A stretch of 64,000 nucleotides of DNA from Sphingomonas lacunae (GCF_012979535.1 NZ_CP053015.1:2666001-2730000); one strand, 5' to 3'; shown: positions 52,087 through 61,217, numbered from the stretch's first letter. Notes: a model not told the origin generated them from the sequence alone. Program-made: numbers and translations.

Positions 52087-53601
52087 TCACTCGTCGTCGT
52101 CATAGCCCTGGTAGCGGTCGTCGGCGAGGTCGCTGAATTTGGTGAACTGGCTTTCGAAGTGCAGGCGGACCTTGCCGGTGGCGCCGTGGCGCTGTTTGGC
52201 GACGATCAGTTCGGAGATGCCGGCGACACGTTCGAGTTCGGCGGCCCATTTGGCGTGATCGTCATAGATTTTGACATCGTCGCCGTCGACCGGGCGCTTG
52301 GGTTCGCGGCCGAGGACATAATATTCCTCGCGGAACAGGAAGAGCACCATGTCGGCGTCCTGTTCGATCGAGCCTGATTCACGCAAGTCAGCGAGTTGCG
52401 GGCGCTTGTCCTCGCGGCTTTCGACCGCGCGGCTGAGCTGTGACAGGGCGAGGACGGGGACGTTGAGTTCTTTGGCCAGCGTTTTGAGGCCGCGGCTGAT
52501 CTCCGAGATTTCCTGCACGCGGTTGTCGCCCGCCTTGCCGGTGCCCTGAAGCAGCTGGAGATAGTCGACGACGATCAGGCCAATGCCATGCTTCCGGTTG
52601 AGGCGACGGGCGCGGGCGCGCAGGCCGGCGATGGTCAGCGCCGGCGTATCGTCAATGAACAGCGGTAGTTCGTGGAGACGGGCGGCGGCTTCGGTGAGTT
52701 GGTCAAATTCATGATGGCTGATGCGGCCCATGCGCAGTGCCTCGGACGAAATGCGCGCCTGTTCGGCGAGGATACGCGTCGCGAGCTGATCGGCCGACAT
52801 TTCGAGGCTGAAGAAGACGGTCTTTGCCCCCATATTCTTGTCATCGGGGATGCCGTCCGCCTTGTCCCGGACCCAGCGTTCGGCTGCGGCGAAGGCAATG
52901 TTGGTGGCGAGCGAGGTCTTGGCCATGCCGGGACGGCCGCCAAGGATCAGAAGGTCGGACTTGTGAAGGCCGCCAATCTTGGCATTGACCGAAGCAAGAC
53001 CGGTGGTGACGCCCGAGAGATGGCCGCCCGAGTTCAGCGCCTTTTCAACGCCGGCGATCGCGACGGTGACGGCCTGACCGAGGCTGCGCGCCTGTCCCAG
53101 CTCTGCCTCTCCCCCCGCGACGCGGTAGAGAGCGCTTTCGGCCTCCTCTATCTGTGCCTGCGGATCAAGCGCCTCACTGGTATCAGTGGCCCGTTCGACG
53201 AGGGTGCGACCAACGCTGACCAGTTCGCGCAACAGGGCGAGATCATAGATTTGGCGGGCAAAGTCGCGCGCGCCAATCAGGCTGGCACCCGATCCGGTAA
53301 GCTGCGCGAGATAGCCGGGGCCGCCGAGGGCGCGCATCGCTTCATCAGATTCGAAATAAGGTTTCAGCGTGACCGGATTGGCCAGCATATTATTGCCGGC
53401 GACCTGCGCCATCCGCTCAAAAATGCGGCCGTGGATGGGCTCAAAGAAATGATCGGGCGTGAGCGGGACGGGCAAATCCTCCAGCACGCGGTTATCGATC
53501 AGGCAGGCGCCGAGGAACGCGGCCTCCGCCTCGATATTCGCAGGCAGCGCCTGCTCGGTGCGGCTGGTCTGAGTCGCCGCCAATTCCACTACTGTTGCCA
53601 T
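52087..53601 (-). CDS. dnaB: replicative DNA helicase DnaB
   Basis: A 504-residue hexameric helicase. The N-terminal collar domain (PANIEAEAAFLGACLIDNRVLED) and the RecA-like domain are complete: Walker A reads GGRPGMAKTSLATNIA, Walker B IGLIVVDYLQLLQG, and LPVLALSQLSRAVESREDKRPQLADLRESGSIEQDAD follows. The residue before the Walker A Lys is Ala where Gly is usual. An insert AERWVRDKADGIPDDKNMG before the FFSLEMS strand is common in alphaproteobacteria. Unlike in many bacteria, it is not next to rplI. ATG at 53601 begins MATVVELAAT. Confidence 0.95.
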   Translation of the reverse strand: MATVVELAATQTSRTEQALPANIEAEAAFLGACLIDNRVLEDLPVPLTPDHFFEPIHGRIFERMAQVAGNNMLANPVTLKPYFESDEAMRALGGPGYLAQLTGSGASLIGARDFARQIYDLALLRELVSVGRTLVERATDTSEALDPQAQIEEAESALYRVAGGEAELGQARSLGQAVTVAIAGVEKALNSGGHLSGVTTGLASVNAKIGGLHKSDLLILGGRPGMAKTSLATNIAFAAAERWVRDKADGIPDDKNMGAKTVFFSLEMSADQLATRILAEQARISSEALRMGRISHHEFDQLTEAAARLHELPLFIDDTPALTIAGLRARARRLNRKHGIGLIVVDYLQLLQGTGKAGDNRVQEISEISRGLKTLAKELNVPVLALSQLSRAVESREDKRPQLADLRESGSIEQDADMVLFLFREEYYVLGREPKRPVDGDDVKIYDDHAKWAAELERVAGISELIVAKQRHGATGKVRLHFESQFTKFSDLADDRYQGYDDDE

Positions 53602-53729
53602 GGCGCCTTTATGCGCTGGCCGGGCGGGACTGCGCAAGCGATGCCCCGCCCGCTGAGGCAATTTAGCTGTGGACAGATCGGGGGATGGCCTTGCGCGGTC
53701 GCAGTCCTTGGGCAAAAAGGGCGGCAACC

Positions 53730-54212
53730 ATGGCCGACCCCCGCATCATTGACGTGACACTCGACGAAGCGACGATCATCTGGCGCAATGCCGATGTCGA
53801 GCAGGAGCGGCGCATTGCCATTTTCGATCTGTTGGAAGGCAATCATTTCAAGCCGTTGCGCGACATGGGTGATGGCTATGCGGGGCCGTGGAAACTGGCG
53901 ATATCGGTCGAGGAAGGCCGGCTGGTCCTGGCCATTGGCCGTGAGGACGGCACCCCGCACGAAACAATCATCCTCAGCCTCGGCCGGTTCCGCCGTCCGA
54001 TCCGCGACTATTTCGCCATATGCGACAGCTATTATCAGGCGATCCGCACATCGACCGCCGACCAGATCGAGACGGTCGATATGGCAAGGCGCGCCGTCCA
54101 CAATGAATCCGCGGAGCTGCTGATGGAACGGCTCGACGGCAAGGTCGAACTGGATTTCGACACGGCGCGGCGCCTGTTCACGCTGATTTGTGTGCTGCAC
54201 ATCAAGGGATGA
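53730..54212 (+). CDS. UPF0262 family protein
   Basis: A 160-residue protein; ADPRIIDVTLDEATIIWRN, then EQERRIAIFDLLEGNHFKP, FRRPIRDYFAICDSYYQAIR and the Asp/Glu-rich C-terminal half match UPF0262, an alphaproteobacterial family of unknown function. Length is standard from the ATG at 53730. Its stop overlaps the start of the GH25-like gene. Confidence 0.92.
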   Translation: MADPRIIDVTLDEATIIWRNADVEQERRIAIFDLLEGNHFKPLRDMGDGYAGPWKLAISVEEGRLVLAIGREDGTPHETIILSLGRFRRPIRDYFAICDSYYQAIRTSTADQIETVDMARRAVHNESAELLMERLDGKVELDFDTARRLFTLICVLHIKG

Positions 54213-54943
54213 GTGCCGCCATTTCCCCTGTCCGCCGCTGGATGATCCGTCTGGTGCTGCTGATGCTGCTGGCCGGCGCTGTTGTGATCGGCTGGAAGGT
54301 CTGGGCCAATGGCTGGCGGCCCGACCGCAGCGAATGGCCGATGCAGGGCGTGGCGATCGGCCCCGAAAACGCGCCGGTCAGCTGGCCGAGCCTGGCCAGC
54401 CAAGGTGCCAATTTCGCTTATATAGACGCAACCGACGGCACAGGCCGGGCCAATTCCGCCTTTACCCGCGAGCAGGCGGCTGCCCGGGCATCGGGGTTCC
54501 GCGTCGGCGCGATCCATCACTTCGGGCTGTGCACCCTTGCCAGCCAGCAGGCCGACGGTTTTGTCCGGCTGGTGCCGCGCGACCGAGACGCGCTGCCCAC
54601 CGCGATCATCCTCGACCTCGACGAGGCCTGCCCGAGGAAACCGACCCGGGCTCTGCTGCTGACCGAATTGTCGACCTTTCTCAACCAGCTGGAAACGCAT
54701 ATGGGCAAGGCCGCGATCATCGCGCCGGACAGGGCGTTCGAGAGCGAGTATAGCGTCAGCGAAGCAATCAACCGGCCTTTGTGGTTACGCAGCAACCGGG
54801 CCGAACCAGCGACAGAAGGGCCGGACTGGATAATCTGGCAAGCCAATGACACGCTGAAGGTAGCAGGATCGACCGGGCCGACGCGGTGGCTGGTGCTTAA
54901 TGAAGGCCGCCATGTCGCGGGCGATGCGGGAGAGGGCGAATGA
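54209..54943 (+). CDS. GH25-like lysozyme-fold protein, catalytic residues doubtful
   Basis: A 244-residue protein with an N-terminal membrane anchor (RLVLLMLLAGAVVIGWKVW). The rest follows the GH25 (Chalaropsis-type muramidase) barrel: GVAIGPENAPVSWPSLASQGANFAYIDATDG, AFTREQAAARASGFRVGAIHHF, PTAIILDLDEACP and GPDWIIWQANDT. In active GH25 enzymes the first strand carries GIDVS with a key Asp and the fourth strand D-x-E; here the first is GVAIG and the second DLDEA. It is therefore probably impaired or altered. Coupled to UPF0262 (ATGA) and to cdd (ATGA). Confidence 0.7.
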   Translation: MSAAISPVRRWMIRLVLLMLLAGAVVIGWKVWANGWRPDRSEWPMQGVAIGPENAPVSWPSLASQGANFAYIDATDGTGRANSAFTREQAAARASGFRVGAIHHFGLCTLASQQADGFVRLVPRDRDALPTAIILDLDEACPRKPTRALLLTELSTFLNQLETHMGKAAIIAPDRAFESEYSVSEAINRPLWLRSNRAEPATEGPDWIIWQANDTLKVAGSTGPTRWLVLNEGRHVAGDAGEGE

Positions 54944-55383
54944 CACGTGACCAACTGATCGCGGCGGCCAAGGCAGCAGCGGCCAACGCCCATGCCCCCT
55001 ATTCCCGCTTTGGCGTGGGGGCGGCGCTGTTGCTCGATGACGGGCGGGTGGTCACCGGGACCAATTTCGAGAATGCCAGCTATGGCCTGACGCTGTGCGC
55101 CGAGACAGTGGCGCTGGCACGGGCCAATTGCGAGGGCGATTTGCGCCGGGTGGTCGAGGTGGCGGTGATCGGCGGCGCGTTGCAGACCGATGGATCGATT
55201 GCCGGCGGCGACGCGATCTATCCCTGCGGTCGTTGCCGGCAGATGATCCATGAGGCGGCAAGCCTTGGCGGACGCGACATCATCGTGCATTGCAGTTCGG
55301 CCGATGGCGCGGTGGTCGAAAGCCATCGGATGAGTGAGTTGCTGCCCCATGCCTTTGGGCCGGGCGATCTGGGTGTCGAATGA
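54940..55383 (+). CDS. cdd: cytidine deaminase
   Basis: A 147-residue zinc enzyme: [31 protein letters not shown], the zinc/catalytic motif CAETVAL and PCGRCRQMI are all intact. It deaminates cytidine and deoxycytidine for pyrimidine salvage. The gene overlaps the GH25-like gene by 4 bp and is followed after 13 bp by dcd, which acts on the triphosphate level. Confidence 0.95.
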   Translation: MTRDQLIAAAKAAAANAHAPYSRFGVGAALLLDDGRVVTGTNFENASYGLTLCAETVALARANCEGDLRRVVEVAVIGGALQTDGSIAGGDAIYPCGRCRQMIHEAASLGGRDIIVHCSSADGAVVESHRMSELLPHAFGPGDLGVE

Positions 55384-55396
55384 GGCTGGGGGACAT

Positions 55397-55951
55397 ATGG
55401 CAATTTTGTCGGACAAGTGGATCCGCGAGCAGGCGCAAGAGCATGGCATGATCGAGCCATTCGTCGAGGCGCAGCGCCGCGACGGATGCATCAGCTATGG
55501 CCTGTCTTCCTATGGCTATGACGCGCGCGTAGCCCCCGAATTCAAGATTTTCACCAACGTCCATTCGACGGTGGTCGACCCCAAGCAGTTTGACCCGAAC
55601 AGCTTTGTTGACATGGAAACCGACTGTTGCGTCATCCCGCCGAACAGCTTTGCACTCGCCCGCACGGTCGAATATTTCCGTGTGCCGCGCGACGTGCTGG
55701 TCATCTGCCTTGGCAAGTCGACCTATGCGCGGTGCGGGATCATCGTGAACGTCACGCCGCTCGAACCCGGCTGGGAGGGGCATGTGACGCTGGAATTTTC
55801 CAACACCACCCCCCTGCCCGCGAAGATTTACGCAAATGAGGGGGCCTGCCAGTTCTTGTTCCTCAAGGGGAATGAGCCCTGTGAGACGAGCTATGCTGAC
55901 CGGGCGGGCAAATATATGGGCCAGCGCGGGGTAACCTTGCCAAGGCTGTAG
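55397..55951 (+). CDS. dcd: dCTP deaminase
   Basis: A 184-residue trimeric enzyme that converts dCTP to dUTP. Motifs: [81 protein letters not shown], and [10 protein letters not shown] at the end. Start at 55397 ([13 protein letters not shown]) follows GGGGGACAT. Confidence 0.96.
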   Translation: MAILSDKWIREQAQEHGMIEPFVEAQRRDGCISYGLSSYGYDARVAPEFKIFTNVHSTVVDPKQFDPNSFVDMETDCCVIPPNSFALARTVEYFRVPRDVLVICLGKSTYARCGIIVNVTPLEPGWEGHVTLEFSNTTPLPAKIYANEGACQFLFLKGNEPCETSYADRAGKYMGQRGVTLPRL

Positions 55952-56087
55952 TCAACAGACGGCGGATGCAGGGCTGACGCTGCGGCATCCATTCATTCCT
56001 GATTTTCGCTTGCGCTGAGGCCATCATTCGGGCCAGTTGCGTTATGAAATCTTTTCGGCTGCGCGCCGGATATGGGAGCGATGAGAC

Positions 56088-57266
56088 ATGGCAGACACCC
56101 CCCGGACCTATGACCTGATCGTCTATGGCGCGACCGGCTATACCGGTCGGCTGGTCGCCGAATATCTGGTGCAGGAATATGGTGGCAAGGCCGATGCCCC
56201 GAGCTGGGCGATGGCCGGTCGCAGCCTTGAGAAGCTGAAAGAGGTGCGCGACCTGATCGGCGCACCGGCCGACACACCGCTGGTCAAGGCCGACGCCAAT
56301 GACCCCGTCTCGCTCGACGCGATGACCAAGGCGGCGCGGGTGATCGTTACTACCGTTGGCCCTTATCAGCTCTATGGCAATGAGCTGGTCGCGAGCTGTG
56401 TCGCCAATGGCACCGGCTATGTCGACCTGTGCGGCGAGCCGGCGTGGATGCGCCAGATGATCGACCAGCATGATGCCGCCGCCAAGGCGAGCGGTGCGCA
56501 CATCACCTTCTCCTGCGGATTTGACTCGATCCCCTTCGATCTGGGCGTGCAGCAGTTGCAGGCCGAATGCGTCCGCCGCTTTGGCGCCCCTGCCCCGCGC
56601 ATCAAGGGCCGGGTGCGGGCGATGAACGGCAAATTCTCTGGCGGTACCGCCTACAGCCTGCGCGCCACGATGGAAGCGGCGGCCAAGGACCGCAGCATCA
56701 TCGCCATCCTCGCCAGCCCGTTCGGCCTGACACCGGGCTTTGAAGGGCCGGAACAGCCGCGCGGCGACCAGCCCGAATATGACGAGGCGCTGGGCAGCTG
56801 GGCGGCGCCGTTCATCATGGCGACGATCAACACCAAGAATGTCCATCGCTCCAACGCCCTGCTCGGCCATGCCTGGGGCAGCGACTTTGTCTATGACGAA
56901 ATGCTGCTGACCGGCCCCGGTGATCAGGGCGAGGCAGCGGCCAAGTTCGTCGCCTCCACCCCGATGATCGGCACACCCAATGACCCCAAGCCGGGCGAAG
57001 GCCCGACCAAGGAGGAGCGCGACAACGGCAATTATGACGTGATGTTCGTTGCCGAATATCCCGATGGCCGCACCGCGCGCCTGTCGATCAAGGGCGACAA
57101 GGACCCCGGCTATGGCTCAACGTCCAAGATGCTGGCCGAAGCGGGCATCGCCCTCCTCTCGACCGACAAGCCGGGCGGCGTGTGGACGCCGGGCGCACTG
57201 CTGGGCGATGCGCTCGTCAAGCGGTTGCAGGACCATGCCGGCCTGACCTTCACGGTCGAGGGCTGA
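56088..57266 (+). CDS. saccharopine dehydrogenase-like / trans-acting enoyl reductase family protein
   Basis: A 392-residue protein. The N-terminal Rossmann fold starts YDLIVYGATGYTGRLVAEYL, followed by VIVTTVGPYQLYGNELVASCV, YVDLCGEPAWMRQMI, and ITFSCGFDSIPFDLGVQQL, as in the YMR226-unrelated saccharopine-dehydrogenase-like family that includes the mycobacterial trans-acting enoyl reductase. It is likely a lipid-related oxidoreductase; substrate unknown. A thioesterase gene follows 9 bp downstream, supporting an acyl-metabolism role. Confidence 0.88.
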   Translation: MADTPRTYDLIVYGATGYTGRLVAEYLVQEYGGKADAPSWAMAGRSLEKLKEVRDLIGAPADTPLVKADANDPVSLDAMTKAARVIVTTVGPYQLYGNELVASCVANGTGYVDLCGEPAWMRQMIDQHDAAAKASGAHITFSCGFDSIPFDLGVQQLQAECVRRFGAPAPRIKGRVRAMNGKFSGGTAYSLRATMEAAAKDRSIIAILASPFGLTPGFEGPEQPRGDQPEYDEALGSWAAPFIMATINTKNVHRSNALLGHAWGSDFVYDEMLLTGPGDQGEAAAKFVASTPMIGTPNDPKPGEGPTKEERDNGNYDVMFVAEYPDGRTARLSIKGDKDPGYGSTSKMLAEAGIALLSTDKPGGVWTPGALLGDALVKRLQDHAGLTFTVEG

Positions 57267-57275
57267 GACTGAGGC

Positions 57276-58097
57276 ATGAGCGAAACGGACGTAAAGGCCA
57301 GTGAAGCCGTGCTGTCGCTGGACGAATTGCTGGCGGCTGGCACGGCCGGCGATGGCAAGCGGCATTATCATATCGGCAGCGACTGGATGCAGGGGCGCAC
57401 GGCCTATGGCGGCATTTCCGCCGCTGCCGCGTTGCACTCGGCGATGGTCGAGCATCCCGGCGACGCGCCCTTGCGCACCGCCCAGATCAGCTTCATCGGT
57501 CCGGTCGGCGGGGAGTGCGACGTAACGACGCGAATGCTGCGCCAGTCAAAGTCGAGCCGCTTTGTCGGTGCCGATCTGGTGTCGGAATCGGGTTATGGCA
57601 CCAATGCGGTGTTCAGCTTCATGAAGCCGCGTGAGAGCCATGTGGACCTGGAGCAGATCCTGCCGCCCGAAATACGTGAGCCCGACCAGCTCGAATGTGT
57701 GCCCGAGCATCCGGCGCGGCCCAGCTTCACCCGCAAGTTCGAGATGCGGCCGGTGAGCGGGCGCGGTTTTGGCCATGGCAAGGACGAGGCGTTGATCGTC
57801 ACTTGGGTGAAGTGGATCGACCAGCCGGCCTGTGACCCGCACATTGCCCTGCTGGCGCTGGCCGATGCCCTGCCGCCGGCTGCCATGACGGCGTTCCACC
57901 AGTTCGGCCCAATCAGTTCATCGACCTGGATCCAGCATTTTCTGACCGATCACCCGGTGACCACCGATGGCTGGTGGCTGCTGGTCACCCGGTCCCACCA
58001 TGTCCGCAGGGGTTTTTCGGCGCAGGACATGTATATTTTCGACGCCGACCGGCGGTTGGTGTCGATGGGCGGACAGGGGGTCGCGCTCTACATCTGA
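57276..58097 (+). CDS. acyl-CoA thioesterase, double hot-dog fold
   Basis: A 273-residue TesB-like protein. N-terminal hot-dog: YHIGSDWMQGRTAYGGISAAAALHSAM, APLRTAQISFIGPVGGECDV, TTRMLRQSKSSRFVGADLVS; second hot-dog: LALADALPPAAMTAFHQFGPISSSTWIQHFL and HVRRGFSAQDMYIFDADRRLVSMGGQG. Hydrolyses acyl-CoA; chain specificity unknown. Probably in one operon with the reductase upstream. Confidence 0.9.
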   Translation: MSETDVKASEAVLSLDELLAAGTAGDGKRHYHIGSDWMQGRTAYGGISAAAALHSAMVEHPGDAPLRTAQISFIGPVGGECDVTTRMLRQSKSSRFVGADLVSESGYGTNAVFSFMKPRESHVDLEQILPPEIREPDQLECVPEHPARPSFTRKFEMRPVSGRGFGHGKDEALIVTWVKWIDQPACDPHIALLALADALPPAAMTAFHQFGPISSSTWIQHFLTDHPVTTDGWWLLVTRSHHVRRGFSAQDMYIFDADRRLVSMGGQGVALYI

Positions 58098-58106
58098 GCG
58101 GGGCTC

Positions 58107-59534
58107 TTAGCCTTCGGGCGGTAAGGTGATCCTTGCGGAGAGGCCGCCAGTCGGGCGGTTGCCTAGCGTCAGCGTGCCGCCTTCCGCCTGGGCGATGGCC
58201 CGGGCGAGGGTGAGACCAAGGCCGGAGCCACCAGTGTTGCGGTTGCGTGACTGTTCCATCCGGGCAAAGGGTTCGAGCATGTCCGCCATGCGGTGCGCGG
58301 GGATGCCGGGGCCTTTATCATCGACGCTGATCGTCACGCTGCCGTCACTGCCCCGTGACAAGCCGAGTTCGGCTGACCCGCCATAGGTCACCGCGTTGTC
58401 CACCAGATTGCGGATCGCCCGGCGCATCGACGATGGGCGAATGCGACGGCTGACCAGCGCTCCCTCCGCAGCCAGCGTGACCGGGCGGCCCATCGCCTGA
58501 TAATCCTCGGCTATCGCCCCGATCATGGCGGCAAGATCCGTCGGTTCAGGTTGTTCGACCGGCTGGCCGGCCCGGGCGAGCGAGAGAATGTCGTCAAGCA
58601 TCGCCGCCATATCGGTGATGGTGGCGGCCATCCGGTCACGCAGTGCCTCATCCTCCACCTGCTCCACCCGCACCCGCAGGGAGGCCAGCGGGGTTCGCAG
58701 GTCATGGCCGATGGCGCCGAGCATATGATCCTTTTCGCTGAGCATGGCGTGGATGCGGCGGCGCATGGCGTTGAAGGCGCGGGTCAACGCACGGACATCC
58801 TCCGGTCCCGATTCCCTCACCGCCTCTGCCTCGACACCGGGCCGGGTATCGCTAGCAGCCTGGGCCAGGCGGGAGAGCGGCCGCGATACGCGCCATGCAA
58901 CGAACAGCAAGGGACCAAGCAGTAAAGCGAACAATATCAGCGTCTGAACGAGCAGCATGTTGCCCAGCCACGGCGCGGCACCGGGCAGACGGGCACGAAT
59001 GGTGATCCAGCGGCCATCATCGAGACGTGCCGCCACCGCGACAATCTGTGCCCCACGCGGGCGGGCCATCATTGCCGCGATCGGCGCTGGGGCGTCCATA
59101 TGGGCGGCGCGGACGTCCTGCACAGCAACGCCATTGTCAGCGAGGTGGCGGCTCACGCGGTAGGCAAGCTCTGGCCACTCGTTCATTTCGGGCCGAAAGC
59201 GGGGAACATCATCAATCAGGACGCGGCGGCGGCGCATGTCCTCAGGCCGCCGGTCATCATCGTCATCATCATCAATTCGGTCGCGTCCGCGCCGTCCATC
59301 ATCATCCCTGCGGTCGCGCCGGAAACCGCCGCGGCGGTCCACAGGGACACCCAGTTCCAGCCGTTCGCGAGCCTCACCGATCTGGGCGGCCGCACCGGCG
59401 GCGATGGCTGCGACCCGTTCGTGCCGCTGACTCTGGACAAGCAGCGCGAGGTTGATCGCCTGCGCCAACATCAGGGCAATCGCCGTCACCAGCATTAACT
59501 GGCCGGCGAGACTGCGTGGACCAATCCGTGGCAT
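58107..59534 (-). CDS. sensor histidine kinase with Asp/Arg-rich periplasmic segment
   Basis: A 475-residue kinase. Helix 1 at 11-33, periplasmic domain 34-188, helix 2 at 189-214, HAMP at 215-268, phosphoacceptor His276 in GAIGHDLRTPL, N box IRNLVDNAVTYGG (about 373-385), DDKGPGIP and GGSGLGLTLARA in the ATPase domain. The periplasmic part holds a striking low-complexity run between about 66 and 103 (FRRDRRDDDGRRGRDR, then six consecutive Asp at 88-93). Such a run could bind divalent or polyvalent cations. The start overlaps the response-regulator stop, so they form a two-component pair. Confidence 0.93.
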   Translation of the reverse strand: MPRIGPRSLAGQLMLVTAIALMLAQAINLALLVQSQRHERVAAIAAGAAAQIGEARERLELGVPVDRRGGFRRDRRDDDGRRGRDRIDDDDDDDRRPEDMRRRRVLIDDVPRFRPEMNEWPELAYRVSRHLADNGVAVQDVRAAHMDAPAPIAAMMARPRGAQIVAVAARLDDGRWITIRARLPGAAPWLGNMLLVQTLILFALLLGPLLFVAWRVSRPLSRLAQAASDTRPGVEAEAVRESGPEDVRALTRAFNAMRRRIHAMLSEKDHMLGAIGHDLRTPLASLRVRVEQVEDEALRDRMAATITDMAAMLDDILSLARAGQPVEQPEPTDLAAMIGAIAEDYQAMGRPVTLAAEGALVSRRIRPSSMRRAIRNLVDNAVTYGGSAELGLSRGSDGSVTISVDDKGPGIPAHRMADMLEPFARMEQSRNRNTGGSGLGLTLARAIAQAEGGTLTLGNRPTGGLSARITLPPEG

Positions 59535-60274
59535 CAGCCCCCGCTGCGGCGCACTTCAGCGCCAAAAGTATAACCGCCACCCCATACGGTCTTGATCAGA
59601 TGCGGCTCACGCGAATCATCCTCGATCTTGCGGCGAAGCCGGCTGATGAGATTGTCGATCGAACGGTCAAACACATCAGCGTCACGCCCCCTGACAATGT
59701 CGAGCAACCGGTCACGGCTCATCACCTGCCGGGGATGGCGGACCAGCGCCAGCAGCAGTTGATATTCACCGGTCGACAGGGCGACCTCGCGCCCGTCGCC
59801 ATGGCGCAGGCCGCGTTCGGTGGTCGACAGCGCCCAGTCGCCAAAGCGATAGATTTCGCCCTCCCCTTCGGCGGCGACACGCTGTTCGGCGGCGGCACGG
59901 CGCAAGACGGCGCGGATACGGGCGACCAGCTCACGCGGGCCAAAGGGTTTGACGACATAGTCGTCAGCGCCAATCTCCAGGCCAATGACCCGCTCCGTCT
60001 CTTCGCTGCGCGCGGTCAGCAAAATGACCGGAAGTCTGTGCACTTCACGCAGGTGACGGGTGAGCGACAGGCCATCCTCCCCCGGCATCATGATGTCGCT
60101 GATCACCAGGTCATAACTGCCCGACAACAGCAGCGAGCGGGCCTCTGCCGCGCTGGCGGCGCTGTCCACCACAAAACCCTGACCGGTGAGATACTCGCCA
60201 AGCGGCTCACGGATAGAGCTTTCGTCATCAACAAGGAGAAGGCGGGTCGGCTGGTCGGTCATTGTCGCCATCAT
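59534..60274 (-). CDS. OmpR-family response regulator
   Basis: A 246-residue regulator. Receiver domain: LLLVDDESSIREPL with the acidic pair, phosphoacceptor Asp60 in DLVISDIMMPGEDG, the conserved Thr in LLTARS and Lys109 in YVVKPFGPREL. C-terminal winged helix: ALSTGEYQLLLALVRHPRQVMSRDRLLDIVRGRD and FDRSIDNLISRLRRKIEDD, HLIKTVWGGGYTF. Partner of the kinase downstream. The start may instead be the ATG at 60262 (MTDQPTRLLLV); no strong ribosome site marks either. Confidence 0.95.
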   Translation of the reverse strand: MMATMTDQPTRLLLVDDESSIREPLGEYLTGQGFVVDSAASAAEARSLLLSGSYDLVISDIMMPGEDGLSLTRHLREVHRLPVILLTARSEETERVIGLEIGADDYVVKPFGPRELVARIRAVLRRAAAEQRVAAEGEGEIYRFGDWALSTTERGLRHGDGREVALSTGEYQLLLALVRHPRQVMSRDRLLDIVRGRDADVFDRSIDNLISRLRRKIEDDSREPHLIKTVWGGGYTFGAEVRRSGG

Positions 60275-60300
60275 TAGCGGCTGTGGCTGGGAAACAAAGC

Positions 60301-60370
60301 CCCCGGTCAGGCATGGGGGCGGCCGGACCGGGGGATGATGCCCGGCGCCTGACGGGGTCGCAGGCGCCGG
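60301..60370. promoter_or_regulatory. tandem hairpins between the EF-hand and response-regulator genes
   Basis: CCCCGGTC/GACCGGGG (60301-60308 with 60326-60333) and a perfect 10-bp stem CCGGCGCCTG/CAGGCGCCGG around 9 nt (60342-60370). No T run follows. They could reduce read-through from the EF-hand gene into the two-component genes or stabilise its message. Confidence 0.6.
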
Positions 60371-60412
60371 ACGGGAAGCGGGGAGAGAGGAAAGGCTGGG
60401 CAGATGCCAGCG

Positions 60413-61078
60413 TCAGTTGGTGCCAGTGGCCGGTGACGGTGTTGACCGGCGGTCATCATCACCGCGTCGTTCGCGACGCTCCTGCCGCCGCTCACCCATA
60501 CGCTCACGCATGGCTTGGCGCTCGGCGGCGCTTATCGTGCCGTCATTGTTGGCGTCCGCGCGCTGGAAGCGGCTCTCGGCGGCGGCGAGGAATTCGGCGC
60601 GGTCCACCGCATTGTCATTGTTGGTGTCGGCGCGGCGCATCATGGACATCCCACGGTCTTCACCGCCCGCCCGGCCGTGCATGTCGTCACGGCCACGACC
60701 ACGACCGCGATGTTCGCGCCTGTCATCGTCATCATCAGCGCGGGCAGCGCGTCGTTCGGCCATCCGGGCATGATGAGCGTCCCATTCGGCACGGCTGATG
60801 GAACCGTTGCGGTCACTGTCCATAGCGGTGAACATTTCACCATGGCGACGTTCACGCGCTGCACCCCTGTCCTCAGAAGTCAGACGGCCATCATCATTGG
60901 CATCCATCCGGGCAAAGCGCGCGGTGGCAGCGGCCTGCGCCTCGGCGCGGGTGACATTGCCGTCATTGTTGGCGTCCGCCGACATGGATCGCCGATCACC
61001 CTGCTGGGCCATGGCGACACCGCCAGCGGTCAAGGCAAGCGCTGCTGCACCGATGCTGATTTTCACGATAGTTTTCAT
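60413..61078 (-). CDS. exported EF-hand protein, five Ca2+ loops
   Basis: A 221-residue protein with a signal peptide (cleavage near VAMAQQ). Five canonical or near-canonical EF loops can be read at residues 35-46 (DANNDGNVTRAE), 59-70 (DANDDGRLTSED), 87-98 (DSDRNGSISRAE), 151-162 (DTNNDNAVDRAE) and 175-186 (DANNDGTISAAE). Between loops 3 and 4 there is an Asp/Arg/Gly-rich linker with DDDDDRREHRGRGRGRDD. It presumably binds Ca2+ in the periplasm. It precedes the response-regulator/kinase pair in the same direction by 138 bp. Confidence 0.9.
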   Translation of the reverse strand: MKTIVKISIGAAALALTAGGVAMAQQGDRRSMSADANNDGNVTRAEAQAAATARFARMDANDDGRLTSEDRGAARERRHGEMFTAMDSDRNGSISRAEWDAHHARMAERRAARADDDDDRREHRGRGRGRDDMHGRAGGEDRGMSMMRRADTNNDNAVDRAEFLAAAESRFQRADANNDGTISAAERQAMRERMGERRQERRERRGDDDRRSTPSPATGTN

Positions 61079-61217
61079 TGGTCAATTCTCCTGCGGCGGC
61101 GGCGCAACGGGGGATAACACCGCCGCCTGAGACAGGCTATCGGCCACAGCCGTCACAGCCATGTGTCAGCAAAGCGGAAAATTGTCGCAAATTGTCGCAA
61201 AGCCCGGAAAGAGTGCC

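Noticed and set aside
58551-60277. Plus-strand frames over the kinase and regulator genes
   Set aside because: The minus-strand genes have complete two-component motifs; the plus-strand products are featureless.
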